The position numbers and the translations under genes were made by a program. A stretch of 32,202 nt of DNA, from NCBI GenBank assembly GCA_017308495.1, contig JAFKES010000134.1:1-32202 (forward strand), written 5' to 3'. Positions 7,276 through 14,674 of this stretch are shown piece by piece (within the stretch, counting starts at the first letter, position 1; every line of letters begins with the position of its first letter). This stretch comes from Afipia sp. Its GTDB lineage: Bacteria > Pseudomonadota > Alphaproteobacteria > Rhizobiales > Xanthobacteraceae. The notes beneath the pieces are model-generated. The model was not told the DNA's origin. It did no database searches and was given only the letters and a program-made list of their open reading frames with translations.

Positions 7276-8403
7276 CTACAGCGCCGCGCGCAGCAGCGCC
7301 TCGAATTCCTCCGCCGATGCGCGGCGCGGGGTAGTGGCGTTGGAGTGATCCGCCAGCGCGCGGGTCACCGTTTCCGGAATGTGCCGGGCCTCGAAGCCCA
7401 TGGAGCCGAGCGTGACCGGCAGGCCCAGCGACTTGACCAGCGCGGACACCGCATCCGCGAGATCCGCATCAGGCGCGAGACCGAACAGCTCGCGCAACCG
7501 CTGATACTTGCTGCCGACATGGTCGGCATTGAAGCGCAGGATATGCGGCAGGAACACGCCGTTGAGCATGCCGTGATGCAGCGTCGGCGCGCGCAACGCG
7601 CCGGCGGCATGGGACAGCGAATGCACCGCGCCGAGCCCCTTCTGGAACGTCATCCCGCCTTCGAGCGCCGCCATCATCATCTCCCAGCGCGCAGCGCGGT
7701 CCGCGCCGTTGTCGGTGGCGGTGCGGATGTTGCGCCATGCGCGCTGCGCGCCGTCAAGCGCGATCGCCTCGGCCGGAGGATTGACCAGCGGCGACAGGAA
7801 AGTCTCGATGCAATGGGTCAGCGCGTCGATGCCGGTCGCTGCCGTCAGCAGCGGCGGCAGCCGCAGGGTCAATTCCGGATCGCAGATCGCACGCCTGGGA
7901 ATGAGATGCGGACTGATGAGCGCAAGCTTCGATCCGTTGCTCAGATTGATCAGCGCGCCCCTGCCGACCTCGCTGCCGGTTCCCGCCGTGGTCGGAATGG
8001 CGATCACCGGTGCGACGGCCGAGGTGATACGGCCGACGCCGTTGCGGATCGCCGCATAAGTCTCCAGCGCTCCCTTATGGGTGGCCGCCAGCGCCACGCC
8101 CTTGGCGAGATCGATCGGCGAACCGCCGCCGAGCGCGATGATGCCGTCGCAATCCGCATCGCGATACGCCTTCACGCCCTCGAGCACCGCCTCCTCGGTG
8201 GGATTCGGCGGCGTCTTCGCAAACACCGGGACGTTGGCGCGACCGAGTTGGCTGAGCACCGTATCGGCGATGCCGGCAGCTTCCACGCCGGCGTCGGTGA
8301 CCAGAAGTGGCCGGCGGATGCCAAGCACTTCCAGTTCAGCCTTGAGAGTTTTGATCGCACCGAAATCGAAATTCACCGTCGTCAGATAACCGATCGTCGC
8401 CAT
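7276..8403 (-). CDS. Iron-containing alcohol dehydrogenase
   Basis: Group III (Fe-type) NAD(P)-dependent alcohol dehydrogenase/maleylacetate reductase-like enzyme, 375 residues. It starts MATIGYLTTVNFDFGAI, a typical family N-terminus. The nucleotide loop is GGGSPIDLAK (92-101), then PTTAGTGSEVGRGA. Metal ligands are predicted as D193 and H197 (GIDALTHCIE), H261 or H265 (AVHSLSHAAG) and the HHG pair at 276-277. The frame extends 237 bases further upstream, but those residues lack family resemblance. An ATG at MIAANEG is an alternative start. It is divergent from the GntR-cupin-SDR-ABC operon, shares its regulatory palindrome, and probably supplies a reductive or oxidative step of the same pathway. 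The 194-bp gap downstream to the LTXXQ gene shows only a short direct repeat (GGCATCTCCGG twice near 7084-7110). Confidence 0.85.
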   Translation of the reverse strand: MATIGYLTTVNFDFGAIKTLKAELEVLGIRRPLLVTDAGVEAAGIADTVLSQLGRANVPVFAKTPPNPTEEAVLEGVKAYRDADCDGIIALGGGSPIDLAKGVALAATHKGALETYAAIRNGVGRITSAVAPVIAIPTTAGTGSEVGRGALINLSNGSKLALISPHLIPRRAICDPELTLRLPPLLTAATGIDALTHCIETFLSPLVNPPAEAIALDGAQRAWRNIRTATDNGADRAARWEMMMAALEGGMTFQKGLGAVHSLSHAAGALRAPTLHHGMLNGVFLPHILRFNADHVGSKYQRLRELFGLAPDADLADAVSALVKSLGLPVTLGSMGFEARHIPETVTRALADHSNATTPRRASAEEFEALLRAAL

Positions 8404-8574
8404 GGCCGCGCTTGCCTCGCCTTCGTTCGCCGCGATCATCGCGGCATTATTGTTGTACCAATGCAGGACTGAATTTCTGTCCGTTGATATCGTGGTGTCT
8501 TCGTGTCCGCACCTCAGGCACGCGCGACTCTGCTGCGCCGCGACAAGCTCCGATCTTCGCACCGCAACCGTCTT

Positions 8575-8603
8575 AATCATCTGATGTTTAACATCGGATG
8601 ATT
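8575..8603. promoter_or_regulatory. 29-bp palindrome, candidate operator of the divergent ADH / GntR operons
   Basis: Dyad with arms AATCATCTGATGTT and AACATCGGATGATT around a single central T; 13 of 14 pairs match. It lies in the 264-bp divergent spacer between the Fe-ADH and the DgoR-like regulator, about 65 bp before the regulator's GTG. Its right end overlaps a candidate -35. Location and symmetry fit binding of a dimeric GntR/FCD protein. The rest of 8404-8667 has no gene that I can support. Confidence 0.65.
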
Positions 8604-8631
8604 GCAAGAACAATCCTGCACGTGCTAGCAT
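8602..8631 (+). promoter_or_regulatory. Candidate promoter of the GntR-cupin-SDR-ABC operon
   Basis: TTGCAA (8602-8607), 18-base spacer and TAGCAT (8626-8631) on the plus strand, 37 bases before the GTG start of the regulator. The -35 overlaps the right end of the 29-bp palindrome, consistent with repression. This is a visual call only. Confidence 0.35.
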
Positions 8632-8667
8632 TCCCCTCACGCCGCGCGAGACGGCGAATTCAGGGAC

Positions 8668-9471
8668 GTGAAACCGGTGGCGCAGGCGCGATCAAAACCA
8701 CACGCAAGACTTGTGAAGCCTGGCCGCATTCATGCGGTGCTGGCGACGCTCGGCAGCGAGATCGCGCAGGATGTCATTCCGGTGGGCGCGGCGCTGCCGC
8801 CGGAGCATGATCTCGAATTGCGCTTCGGGGTCGGCCGCGGCGTGGTGCGCGAAGCAGTGCGAACCTTGGCCGCCAAGGGGCTGGTCAGCGTCCGTCCGCG
8901 CCACGGCACTCATGTGCGCCCCCGCTGCGACTGGAGCCTGCTCGATCGCGACGTGCTGGGCTGGCTGGTCGGTGACAAGGAACCCGATGTCGAACTGCTG
9001 CTATGGATTCAGGAAGTGCGCGCGATCATCGAACCGGCGGCAGCCGCGATGGCCGCAGAGCGGGCGACGGCGGATGATCGCCGGCGCATCGAGGCCGCGC
9101 TGGCGGCCATGGACACCGCGCATGATCAGGCCAGCGCTTTCGCCGCCGACAAGGCGTTTCATCTCGCCATTCTGGACGCCACCCACAATCCGGTGCTGCA
9201 GGGCTTTCGCGGTGCCATCGACACCATCCTGAGCGCAATACTACCCGTCGCGATCGGAAGCACCGGCTGGTTCGCAGGCAATCTGCCGAACCACGCCGCC
9301 GCCGCGCACGCCATCGCCGCTGGCGATGGCGACGAGGCACGCGCCGCGATGGAACAAGTGGTTGGCTACACCCGATCCAGATTGGCCAAACGCAACGTTG
9401 CGGCGCGGCCCTCATCCGCCTCACGGCGGACGACCAATGGCAAGCTCAAAAGGACATCTCATGTATCGTGA
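8668..9471 (+). CDS. GntR family regulator, FCD subfamily (DgoR-like)
   Basis: Regulator of 267 residues. The winged-helix region is about residues 15-80 (IHAVLATLGSEIAQDVIPVGAALPPEHDLELRF, then GVGRGVVREAVRTLAAKGL). The segment RPRHGTHVRPRCDWSLLDRDVLGWL is characteristic of sugar-acid regulators of the DgoR/galactonate type. The FCD domain has EVRAIIEPAAAAMAA and ADKAFHLAILDATHNPVL, with metal-binding Asp/His candidates. Start is GTG with AGGGA just upstream. The 3' end overlaps the cupin gene by 11 bases, so the regulator is co-transcribed with the pathway it likely controls through the upstream palindrome. The effector could be a sugar acid or another hydroxy acid. The family resemblance alone does not settle it. 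Confidence 0.87.
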   Translation: MKPVAQARSKPHARLVKPGRIHAVLATLGSEIAQDVIPVGAALPPEHDLELRFGVGRGVVREAVRTLAAKGLVSVRPRHGTHVRPRCDWSLLDRDVLGWLVGDKEPDVELLLWIQEVRAIIEPAAAAMAAERATADDRRRIEAALAAMDTAHDQASAFAADKAFHLAILDATHNPVLQGFRGAIDTILSAILPVAIGSTGWFAGNLPNHAAAAHAIAAGDGDEARAAMEQVVGYTRSRLAKRNVAARPSSASRRTTNGKLKRTSHVS

Positions 9472-9958
9472 TATGAAGGGATCGACCCACGTTCTAGCAC
9501 CACCGGAGATCGCCGTCGTCGCGATGCCGCAGGATGAACGCGTGTGGGTGCCCCAGGCCCCTGACGTCTGGTTTCGGCCGCTGATGCTCAACACGCGGCA
9601 GGGTCAGTGGTGCAATCTGCTGCGCGTGCGCCGCGCCGGCGTCCTGTCGCGCCATCTGCATCCCAATCCGGTTCACGGCTTCGTATTGAAGGGCAAGTGG
9701 TTCTATCGCGAGCACGACTGGGTCGCTACCGAAGGCTCCTATGTGTTCGAGCCGCCAGGCGAAATCCACACGCTGGTGGTGCCGGAAGACACCAGCGAAA
9801 TGATCACCTTCTTCAATATCCAGGGATCGATGGTGTATCTCGACGAGCAGAACAAGCACGTCGGCTACGAGGACGTCTTCACCAAGATTGACATGTGCCG
9901 CGCGCATTACGAGGCCAACGGCCTCGGCCGCGACTACGTCGATCAGTTCGTGCGCTGA
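9461..9958 (+). CDS. Cupin dioxygenase, 2,4'-dihydroxyacetophenone dioxygenase family
   Basis: Single-domain cupin of 165 residues. Cupin motif 1 is RHLHPNPVHGFVLKG, giving H65, H67 and H72, with His in place of the Glu usual in cupins. Motif 2 is EPPGEIHTLVVP, giving H103. This arrangement and the surrounding GKWFYREHDW resemble the 2,4'-dihydroxyacetophenone dioxygenase (DAD)/acetylacetone-cleaving group of non-heme metal C-C bond-cleaving enzymes. The start ATG has AAGGA 7 bases upstream and lies inside the end of the regulator gene. The stop overlaps the SDR start (TGATG). Likely role: oxygenolytic cleavage of a hydroxyketone or diketone made by the neighbouring dehydrogenase, in the cytoplasm. 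A non-enzymatic sugar-binding cupin remains possible. Confidence 0.72.
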   Translation: MYRDMKGSTHVLAPPEIAVVAMPQDERVWVPQAPDVWFRPLMLNTRQGQWCNLLRVRRAGVLSRHLHPNPVHGFVLKGKWFYREHDWVATEGSYVFEPPGEIHTLVVPEDTSEMITFFNIQGSMVYLDEQNKHVGYEDVFTKIDMCRAHYEANGLGRDYVDQFVR

Positions 9959-10734
9959 TGTCGGACGGACCGACCATGACCCACGACGCCGCGTCCGCGG
10001 CCTGGGCGTCGATCTGGTATGCGGGCAAACGCGCGCTGGTCACCGGCGGAACCTCCGGGATCGGCGCGGGGATCGCGCGCGGCCTGATCGAGGCCGGTGC
10101 CGATGTCACCATTGCCGGGGTCGGCGATGCCGAAATTGCGGCCGCGGCCACCGATCCGGTGCTGAGCAAGGCACGGGCGCACAAGCTCGATGTGCGCGAC
10201 GGCGAAGCCATCAGGACGCTGGTCGATTCACTCGACGGGCTCGACGTCGTGGTGAACTGCGCGGGCGTGATCCGCCGTGGCGAGGAACTTGAGCCCGAGG
10301 TGTTCCAATCCGTGGTCGATATCAACCTCAACGGCACCATGCGCGTCTGTTCGGCGGCGCGGCCACTGCTGGCAAAAACGAATGGCGCGATCGTCAATCT
10401 CGCATCCATGCTGTCGTTTTTCGGCGGCGGGCTCGTTCCAGGTTACGCCGCCAGCAAGGGCGGCATCGCGCAGCTTACGAAATCGCTCGCCATCGCCTAT
10501 GCGGGCGATGGCATCCGGGTCAACGCCATCGCGCCCGGATGGATCGCAACGCCCCTCACCGCCGCATTGCAGGCTGATCCAGCGCGCAGTCAGCCGATCC
10601 TCAGCCGCACGCCGCTCGGGCGCTGGGGCACACCGTCGGACCTTCTTGGCGGCGTGCTTTATCTCTGCTCGCCCGCCGCGTCCTTCGTGACGGGCACCGT
10701 TCTGGTCATCGACGGAGGTTACGCCATCGCGTGA
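9958..10734 (+). CDS. Short-chain dehydrogenase/reductase (SDR), classical
   Basis: NAD(P)-dependent oxidoreductase of 258 residues. The cofactor loop is TGGTSGIG (29-36), followed by NCAG (100-103) and N123 or N125 in DINLNG. Catalytic S150 or S153, Y163 and K167 lie in YAASK, then NAIAPGWIATP. All catalytic tetrad positions are present, in contrast with the atypical SDR at 17736-18488. The overall pattern resembles sugar-acid or hydroxyacid dehydrogenases such as the KduD/gluconate 5-dehydrogenase group. The start ATG overlaps the cupin stop. An in-frame ATG six codons later is an alternative. It probably oxidises a secondary alcohol to the ketone used by the cupin dioxygenase. A 106-bp gap follows before the transporter genes, with no convincing terminator. 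Confidence 0.85.
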   Translation: MSDGPTMTHDAASAAWASIWYAGKRALVTGGTSGIGAGIARGLIEAGADVTIAGVGDAEIAAAATDPVLSKARAHKLDVRDGEAIRTLVDSLDGLDVVVNCAGVIRRGEELEPEVFQSVVDINLNGTMRVCSAARPLLAKTNGAIVNLASMLSFFGGGLVPGYAASKGGIAQLTKSLAIAYAGDGIRVNAIAPGWIATPLTAALQADPARSQPILSRTPLGRWGTPSDLLGGVLYLCSPAASFVTGTVLVIDGGYAIA

Positions 10735-10840
10735 TCGCGCCGTTCGCGCTCACGCCACAATCAATCGAGGCCGCAAAACAACAAGCGGCCCGCAGGAAAC
10801 GACAAGCGACCGGCATCAACCGCCGGCTCAGGGAGACGAC

Positions 10841-11662
10841 ATGCTGGTCATGCCCAGCCAAAAGACGCGACCACGATGGGTCATGCGCGGGATCAGCTCC
10901 CTCGTGGGCGCGGCGATGTTCATTGCGCCGCTGCTCGTGCTGGTGATCGTCTGGGCCATCGTCGTGCCGCTGTTCCAGGTCAATCCGCGCGTCTTCCCGT
11001 CCGTGGGCGCGGTCGGTGGCGCAGCCGTCGAGTCCATCCGCGACGGCACCCTGCTCAATCATGTCGGCGCGAGCCTGCTGCGCGTCGCGATCGGCACCGT
11101 GATCGGCGTCATCACCGCCGTGCCGCTCGGCATCGCCATGGGGGTCAGCCCGGGGGTCTCGGCCTTCCTGACGCCGCTGTTCCGCTTCTTCTCGGTGCTG
11201 GCCGGCATCGCCTGGATTCCGATCGCCACCCTGTGGTTCGGCTATGGCTTCGGCGCAATCATCTTCGTGATCTTCAATGCCGTGTTCTTCGTGGTGGCCT
11301 ACAACACCCTGCTCGGCGTTTCGACCATTCCTCACACCCTGCCCAACGCCGCCGCCTCTCTCGGTGCGGGAAAATGGGCGCTGCTGACGGAAGTGCTGCT
11401 GCCCGGCGCGCTGCCGAACATCGTCACCGGCATCCGCACCGGCCTCGGCTTCGCCTGGCGCGGCCTGATCGCGGCGGAGATGATCGCCACCAATGTCGGC
11501 CTCGGCTACATGCTGTTCGTGGCGCGCGACTTCTACCGCACCGAAGTCATCGTGCTCGGCATGATCGTGATCGGCGTGTTGTGGCTACTGATCGACCGCC
11601 TGCTGCTGGCGCCGCTGGAGCGCGCCACCATCGAGCGCTGGGGCATGGTGAGGCGCGCATGA
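10841..11662 (+). CDS. Ssu/Tau-type ABC transporter permease 1
   Basis: BPD_transp_1 membrane protein, 273 residues, about six hydrophobic spans. The EAA-like coupling loop is AAASLGAGKWALLTEVLLPGALPNIVTGIRTG, read in two halves around residue 180. WFGYGF and GLGFAWRGLIAAEM are typical of nitrate/sulfonate/taurine importer permeases. The start has AGGGAGA about 6 bases upstream. It overlaps the next permease by ATGA. Two different permease genes rather than one imply a heterodimeric pore. The operon places the importer with the cupin/SDR pathway. Confidence 0.88.
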   Translation: MLVMPSQKTRPRWVMRGISSLVGAAMFIAPLLVLVIVWAIVVPLFQVNPRVFPSVGAVGGAAVESIRDGTLLNHVGASLLRVAIGTVIGVITAVPLGIAMGVSPGVSAFLTPLFRFFSVLAGIAWIPIATLWFGYGFGAIIFVIFNAVFFVVAYNTLLGVSTIPHTLPNAAASLGAGKWALLTEVLLPGALPNIVTGIRTGLGFAWRGLIAAEMIATNVGLGYMLFVARDFYRTEVIVLGMIVIGVLWLLIDRLLLAPLERATIERWGMVRRA

Positions 11663-12465
11663 ACCCGATCCTGAAAATCTGGAGCGCCTATACGCGGGCG
11701 ACCATACGGTGGCCAGGCATCGCCGCCATCGTTCCGTTCATTCCCGTGGTCCTGCTGTGGACGCTCGTTGCGGAATCCGGAATGTTCCCGCGCGCGTTCT
11801 TCCCCGGTCCCGGCGACGTGGTGCGCTCGTTCATTTCGCTGACCTACAAGGGCATCCTGCCGGACTATCTGCAGGACAGCCTGATCCGGCTCGCCACCGG
11901 TGCGGCGGTCGGCATGGCGCTCGGCATTCCGCTCGGCATCCTGATCGGCACCAGCCGCCGGGCGTATCGCATGTTCTGGCCGATCCTGCTGTTCTTCCAG
12001 GCCATCGGCGACATCGCCTGGCTGCCGATCCTGCTGATCTGGTTCGGCTTCGGCCTCACCACCATGACGTTCGTGATCGTCTACACCGTGCTGTTTCCGG
12101 TGGTGCTGAACACCGTGCTCGGCGTGGAATCGGTGCCGCGCGATCTCGCCCGTGCCGCGCGCAGCCTCGGTGCATCGCGCGCCCGCGTGTTGTGGGAAGT
12201 CACCCTGCCCGGCGCATTGCCCAACATCATCACCGGCCTGCGCAACGGCCTTGGCTATGGCTGGCGCGCGCTGATCGCCGTGGAAATCATCGTCGGCACA
12301 AGCGGCATCGGATTCATGATGTTCGATGCGCGCCGCGCCGGCTCCACCGTCGAGATCATTCTCGGCATGATCATTCTTGGACTGCTTTGGTACATCGTGG
12401 ACGCCTGGATCCTCGCGCCGATCGAGCGTGCGACGGGTCAGCGCTGGGGATTGGTCACTTCATGA
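11659..12465 (+). CDS. Ssu/Tau-type ABC transporter permease 2
   Basis: Paralogue of the preceding permease, 268 residues, about six membrane spans. Landmarks are FPGPGDVVRSF near the N-terminus, DIAWLPILLIWFGFGL in the middle, and the coupling loop ARAARSLGASRARVLWEVTLPGALPN. It starts at ATGA overlapping the stop of permease 1 and ends in ATGA overlapping the ATPase, so expression is translationally coupled. It would form the membrane channel with permease 1. Confidence 0.88.
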   Translation: MNPILKIWSAYTRATIRWPGIAAIVPFIPVVLLWTLVAESGMFPRAFFPGPGDVVRSFISLTYKGILPDYLQDSLIRLATGAAVGMALGIPLGILIGTSRRAYRMFWPILLFFQAIGDIAWLPILLIWFGFGLTTMTFVIVYTVLFPVVLNTVLGVESVPRDLARAARSLGASRARVLWEVTLPGALPNIITGLRNGLGYGWRALIAVEIIVGTSGIGFMMFDARRAGSTVEIILGMIILGLLWYIVDAWILAPIERATGQRWGLVTS

Positions 12466-13220
12466 GCACGCTTTCGATCCGCAATCTGGCGAAAACCTAT
12501 TTCGATCCCTATGCCGGCTCGCACGTCACCGCCGTGCAAGACGTCTCGCTGGATGTCGACCAGGGTGAGTTCGTCTCCGTGGTCGGACCGTCCGGTTGCG
12601 GCAAGACCACCATTCTCAATATGATCGCGGGCTTCCTTCCGTATTCCGGCGGCGAAATCCTGCTCAATGGCAAGCCCATCGACGGGCCGGGGCCGGAGCG
12701 CGGCGTGGTGTTCCAGTCGTTCGCGCTGTTTCCGTGGAAAACCGTGCTCGACAATGTCGGTTTCGGCCCGAAGATGCGCGGGGTGCCCAAGGCCGAGCGC
12801 GACAAGATCGCCCATGAATACCTGGCGCTCGCGGGCCTCACCCACGCCGCCAACCGCTATCCCAACGAACTCTCCGGCGGCATGCAACAGCGCGTCGGCG
12901 TGGTCCGCGCGCTGGCCAACAATCCTGCCGTGCTGCTGATGGACGAGCCGTTCGCCAGCGTCGATGCGCAGACCCGCATGACGCTGCAGGAGGAACTGAC
13001 GCGCATCTGGCAGGAGCGCCGCCCGACCGTGATCTTCATCACCCACGATGTGCCCGAGGCGGTGTTTCTGGCCAATCGCGTCGTCGTCTTGTCCAAGGGC
13101 CGCGTGCTCGACCAGATCAAGATCGACCTGCCGCGCCCGCGCATCTGGGACGACCTGATGGAAGACGATACGTTCAAGAAATTGTCGGCGCAGGTGCTGC
13201 ACATGGTGCGTTCCGCATGA
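12462..13220 (+). CDS. Ssu/Tau-type ABC transporter ATPase
   Basis: ATP-binding subunit of 252 residues. Walker A is GPSGCGKTT (42-50), the Q-loop lies in VVFQSFALFPWKTV, the signature is LSGGMQQR, Walker B is LLMDEPFASVDAQTR and the switch His lies in FITHDVPEA. The FQSFALFPWKTV and DIPRP-like LPRPRIWDD segments are typical of nitrate/sulfonate/taurine importer ATPases. It overlaps permease 2 and the following small membrane protein by ATGA at both ends. It energises import of the compound bound by the protein at 13552-14607. Confidence 0.92.
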   Translation: MSTLSIRNLAKTYFDPYAGSHVTAVQDVSLDVDQGEFVSVVGPSGCGKTTILNMIAGFLPYSGGEILLNGKPIDGPGPERGVVFQSFALFPWKTVLDNVGFGPKMRGVPKAERDKIAHEYLALAGLTHAANRYPNELSGGMQQRVGVVRALANNPAVLLMDEPFASVDAQTRMTLQEELTRIWQERRPTVIFITHDVPEAVFLANRVVVLSKGRVLDQIKIDLPRPRIWDDLMEDDTFKKLSAQVLHMVRSA

Positions 13221-13549
13221 GCCTCGCATCCGAAGCGCTGCGCTCAACCAAGGGCCGCGTCATCCTCGGCGTAGTGGCGGCATGGCTGGGCTTTCAGCTA
13301 TGGCTGACATTGGCCGCCCCGGGAAAGATCGCGCCCGAACTCGCCGGCACGTCGCCAAGGGTCAACATCCAGATCGAACTGCCTTTCACGCCCGAGCGCT
13401 TTCACGTTCAGGCGTTCCAGCAATATGGAAGGGTCGCCGGTGCGGACGACCATTCGATAGCACTGCGTGGTGTCAAACGAACGGATCTCAACACCGTCGC
13501 CCGGCCTTACTGGGTGACGAGCGTGGGACCAATGAAGGAGGGAGGATAA
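13217..13549 (+). CDS. Unrecognised 110-residue single-span membrane protein in the ABC operon
   Basis: I do not recognise a family. The protein has a basic N-terminus (MSLASEALRSTKGR), one hydrophobic segment at about residues 15-34 (VILGVVAAWLGFQLWLTLAA), and a soluble C-terminal part of about 75 residues with VNIQIELPFTPERFHVQAFQ and RPYWVTSVGPMKEGG. By charge distribution the C-terminal part would face the periplasm (N-in anchor). The start ATG overlaps the ATPase stop (ATGA), and the stop is two bases before the binding-protein ATG, whose ribosome site GGAGG lies in this gene's last codons. Such coupling on both sides argues that it is real and functions with the importer, perhaps as an accessory or assembly subunit. 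That role is inference. Confidence 0.7.
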   Translation: MSLASEALRSTKGRVILGVVAAWLGFQLWLTLAAPGKIAPELAGTSPRVNIQIELPFTPERFHVQAFQQYGRVAGADDHSIALRGVKRTDLNTVARPYWVTSVGPMKEGG

Positions 13550-13551
13550 CA

Positions 13552-14607
13552 ATGAAACGAATACTGTTATTGGGAGCGGCGCTGGTGCTGGCCTGCATGC
13601 CGGCGAAAGCCCAGGATCTTGTCAAGCTCAAGGTCGGCATGGTCAGCGCCATCGACATGCTGGCGATTCCTGTCGCGCTGGAGCGCGGCTTCTATGAAAA
13701 ACAGGGCCTCGATGTCACCATCGCCCGTCCCTATGCAACGGGCGTCGATGCGCTCAACGCGCTGCAGGCGGGCGAAGTCGAAGTGGTGCAGGTCGGCGTG
13801 CCGATGATCGGCGCGGTGCTGCGCGGCATGGATCTCGTGGCGCTCGGCAACTTCAGCGGCAATCCGACCAAGACCGGCTCGGACGCCACGATGGCGCTGA
13901 TCGCGCGTGAAGGCTCGGGGATCAAGAAAGACGATCTCGCAAGCCTGAAAGGCAAAAAGATCGCCACCTCGTTCGGAACCATCAATCATCTTTATATTCT
14001 GGCGATCCTCGAAAAGGCGGGATTGAAGCCCGACGATGTCACGCTGGTGAATACGCCGCCGCCGGACATGACCGTGGCGCTGCTCGCCAAGGGCATCGAT
14101 GCATTTGTCGGCTGGGATCCTTGGCCGATCATCGCACAGAAGGACGTTCCCGGCGCGTATGAAGTGCTTCGCGGCGGCAATCTGATCGCCTATCTCGGCT
14201 TCGCGGTGACGCTGCGTCCGTGGCTGGACAAGAACGAGGCCACCACCGAGAAATTTCTGGCAGCCACATCCGAAGCCGACCAGTGGATGCGCAAGAACCC
14301 GAAGCAGGCCGCGGCCATCGCGACCCGCTGGATTCCCGGCCTGAAGCTGGACGTCGCCGAGACCGCGATGCAGTTCAACGTTCAGCAGCTCGACCGTCGG
14401 CTTTCAGCCAACAACTACCGTGCGCTGTGGAGCGCACAGGACCGCCTGCATCGGCTCGGCATCATCAAGTCGGTGTTCGATGTCAACAAGCACATCGAGC
14501 CGAAGCCGATCCTCAACGTGATGAAGAAGCACCCCGAATTGTTTGCCGACCTGCCGCCGATCCCGGCGGACGTGGCGATCGGCCCGGGTTTTGTCTTCAA
14601 GCCCTGA
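13552..14607 (+). CDS. Ssu/Tau/NMT1-type ABC transporter substrate-binding protein
   Basis: Periplasmic binding protein of 351 residues. The signal peptide is MKRILLLGAALVLACMPAKA-QD. The mature fold has the NMT1/SsuA features: LERGFYEKQGLDV (residues about 43-55), ALQAGEVEVVQVGVPM, LKGKKIATSFGT and DAFVGWDPWPIIA. A strong GGAGGA site precedes ATG. It delivers the ligand to the two permeases encoded upstream. Family members bind sulfonates, nitrate, cyanate, pyrimidine precursors or aromatic acids. Given the operon context, an aromatic or hydroxyketone-type substrate is as likely as a sulfonate. It is the last gene of the operon and is followed by a hairpin terminator. Confidence 0.9.
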   Translation: MKRILLLGAALVLACMPAKAQDLVKLKVGMVSAIDMLAIPVALERGFYEKQGLDVTIARPYATGVDALNALQAGEVEVVQVGVPMIGAVLRGMDLVALGNFSGNPTKTGSDATMALIAREGSGIKKDDLASLKGKKIATSFGTINHLYILAILEKAGLKPDDVTLVNTPPPDMTVALLAKGIDAFVGWDPWPIIAQKDVPGAYEVLRGGNLIAYLGFAVTLRPWLDKNEATTEKFLAATSEADQWMRKNPKQAAAIATRWIPGLKLDVAETAMQFNVQQLDRRLSANNYRALWSAQDRLHRLGIIKSVFDVNKHIEPKPILNVMKKHPELFADLPPIPADVAIGPGFVFKP

Positions 14608-14615
14608 GAGCGTAG

Positions 14616-14643
14616 CGGCGGGCAGAAAGACATCTGCCCGCCG
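14616..14643. terminator. Hairpin terminator between convergent operons
   Basis: Perfect 10-bp stem CGGCGGGCAG / CTGCCCGCCG with an 8-base loop, extended by one A-U and one G-U pair. It lies 9 bases after the binding-protein stop and 32 bases before the 3' end of the convergent dehydrogenase gene. The T-tract is poor, so efficiency is uncertain. It could act for both strands. Confidence 0.7.
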
Positions 14644-14674
14644 TTATGACACTATCCCATGGACGAAAGCGCAG

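Noticed and set aside
10735-10840. Terminator between the SDR and the ABC permease
   Set aside because: Only a 5-bp stem (CCGGC/GCCGG) without a T-tract was found, too weak to split the operon.
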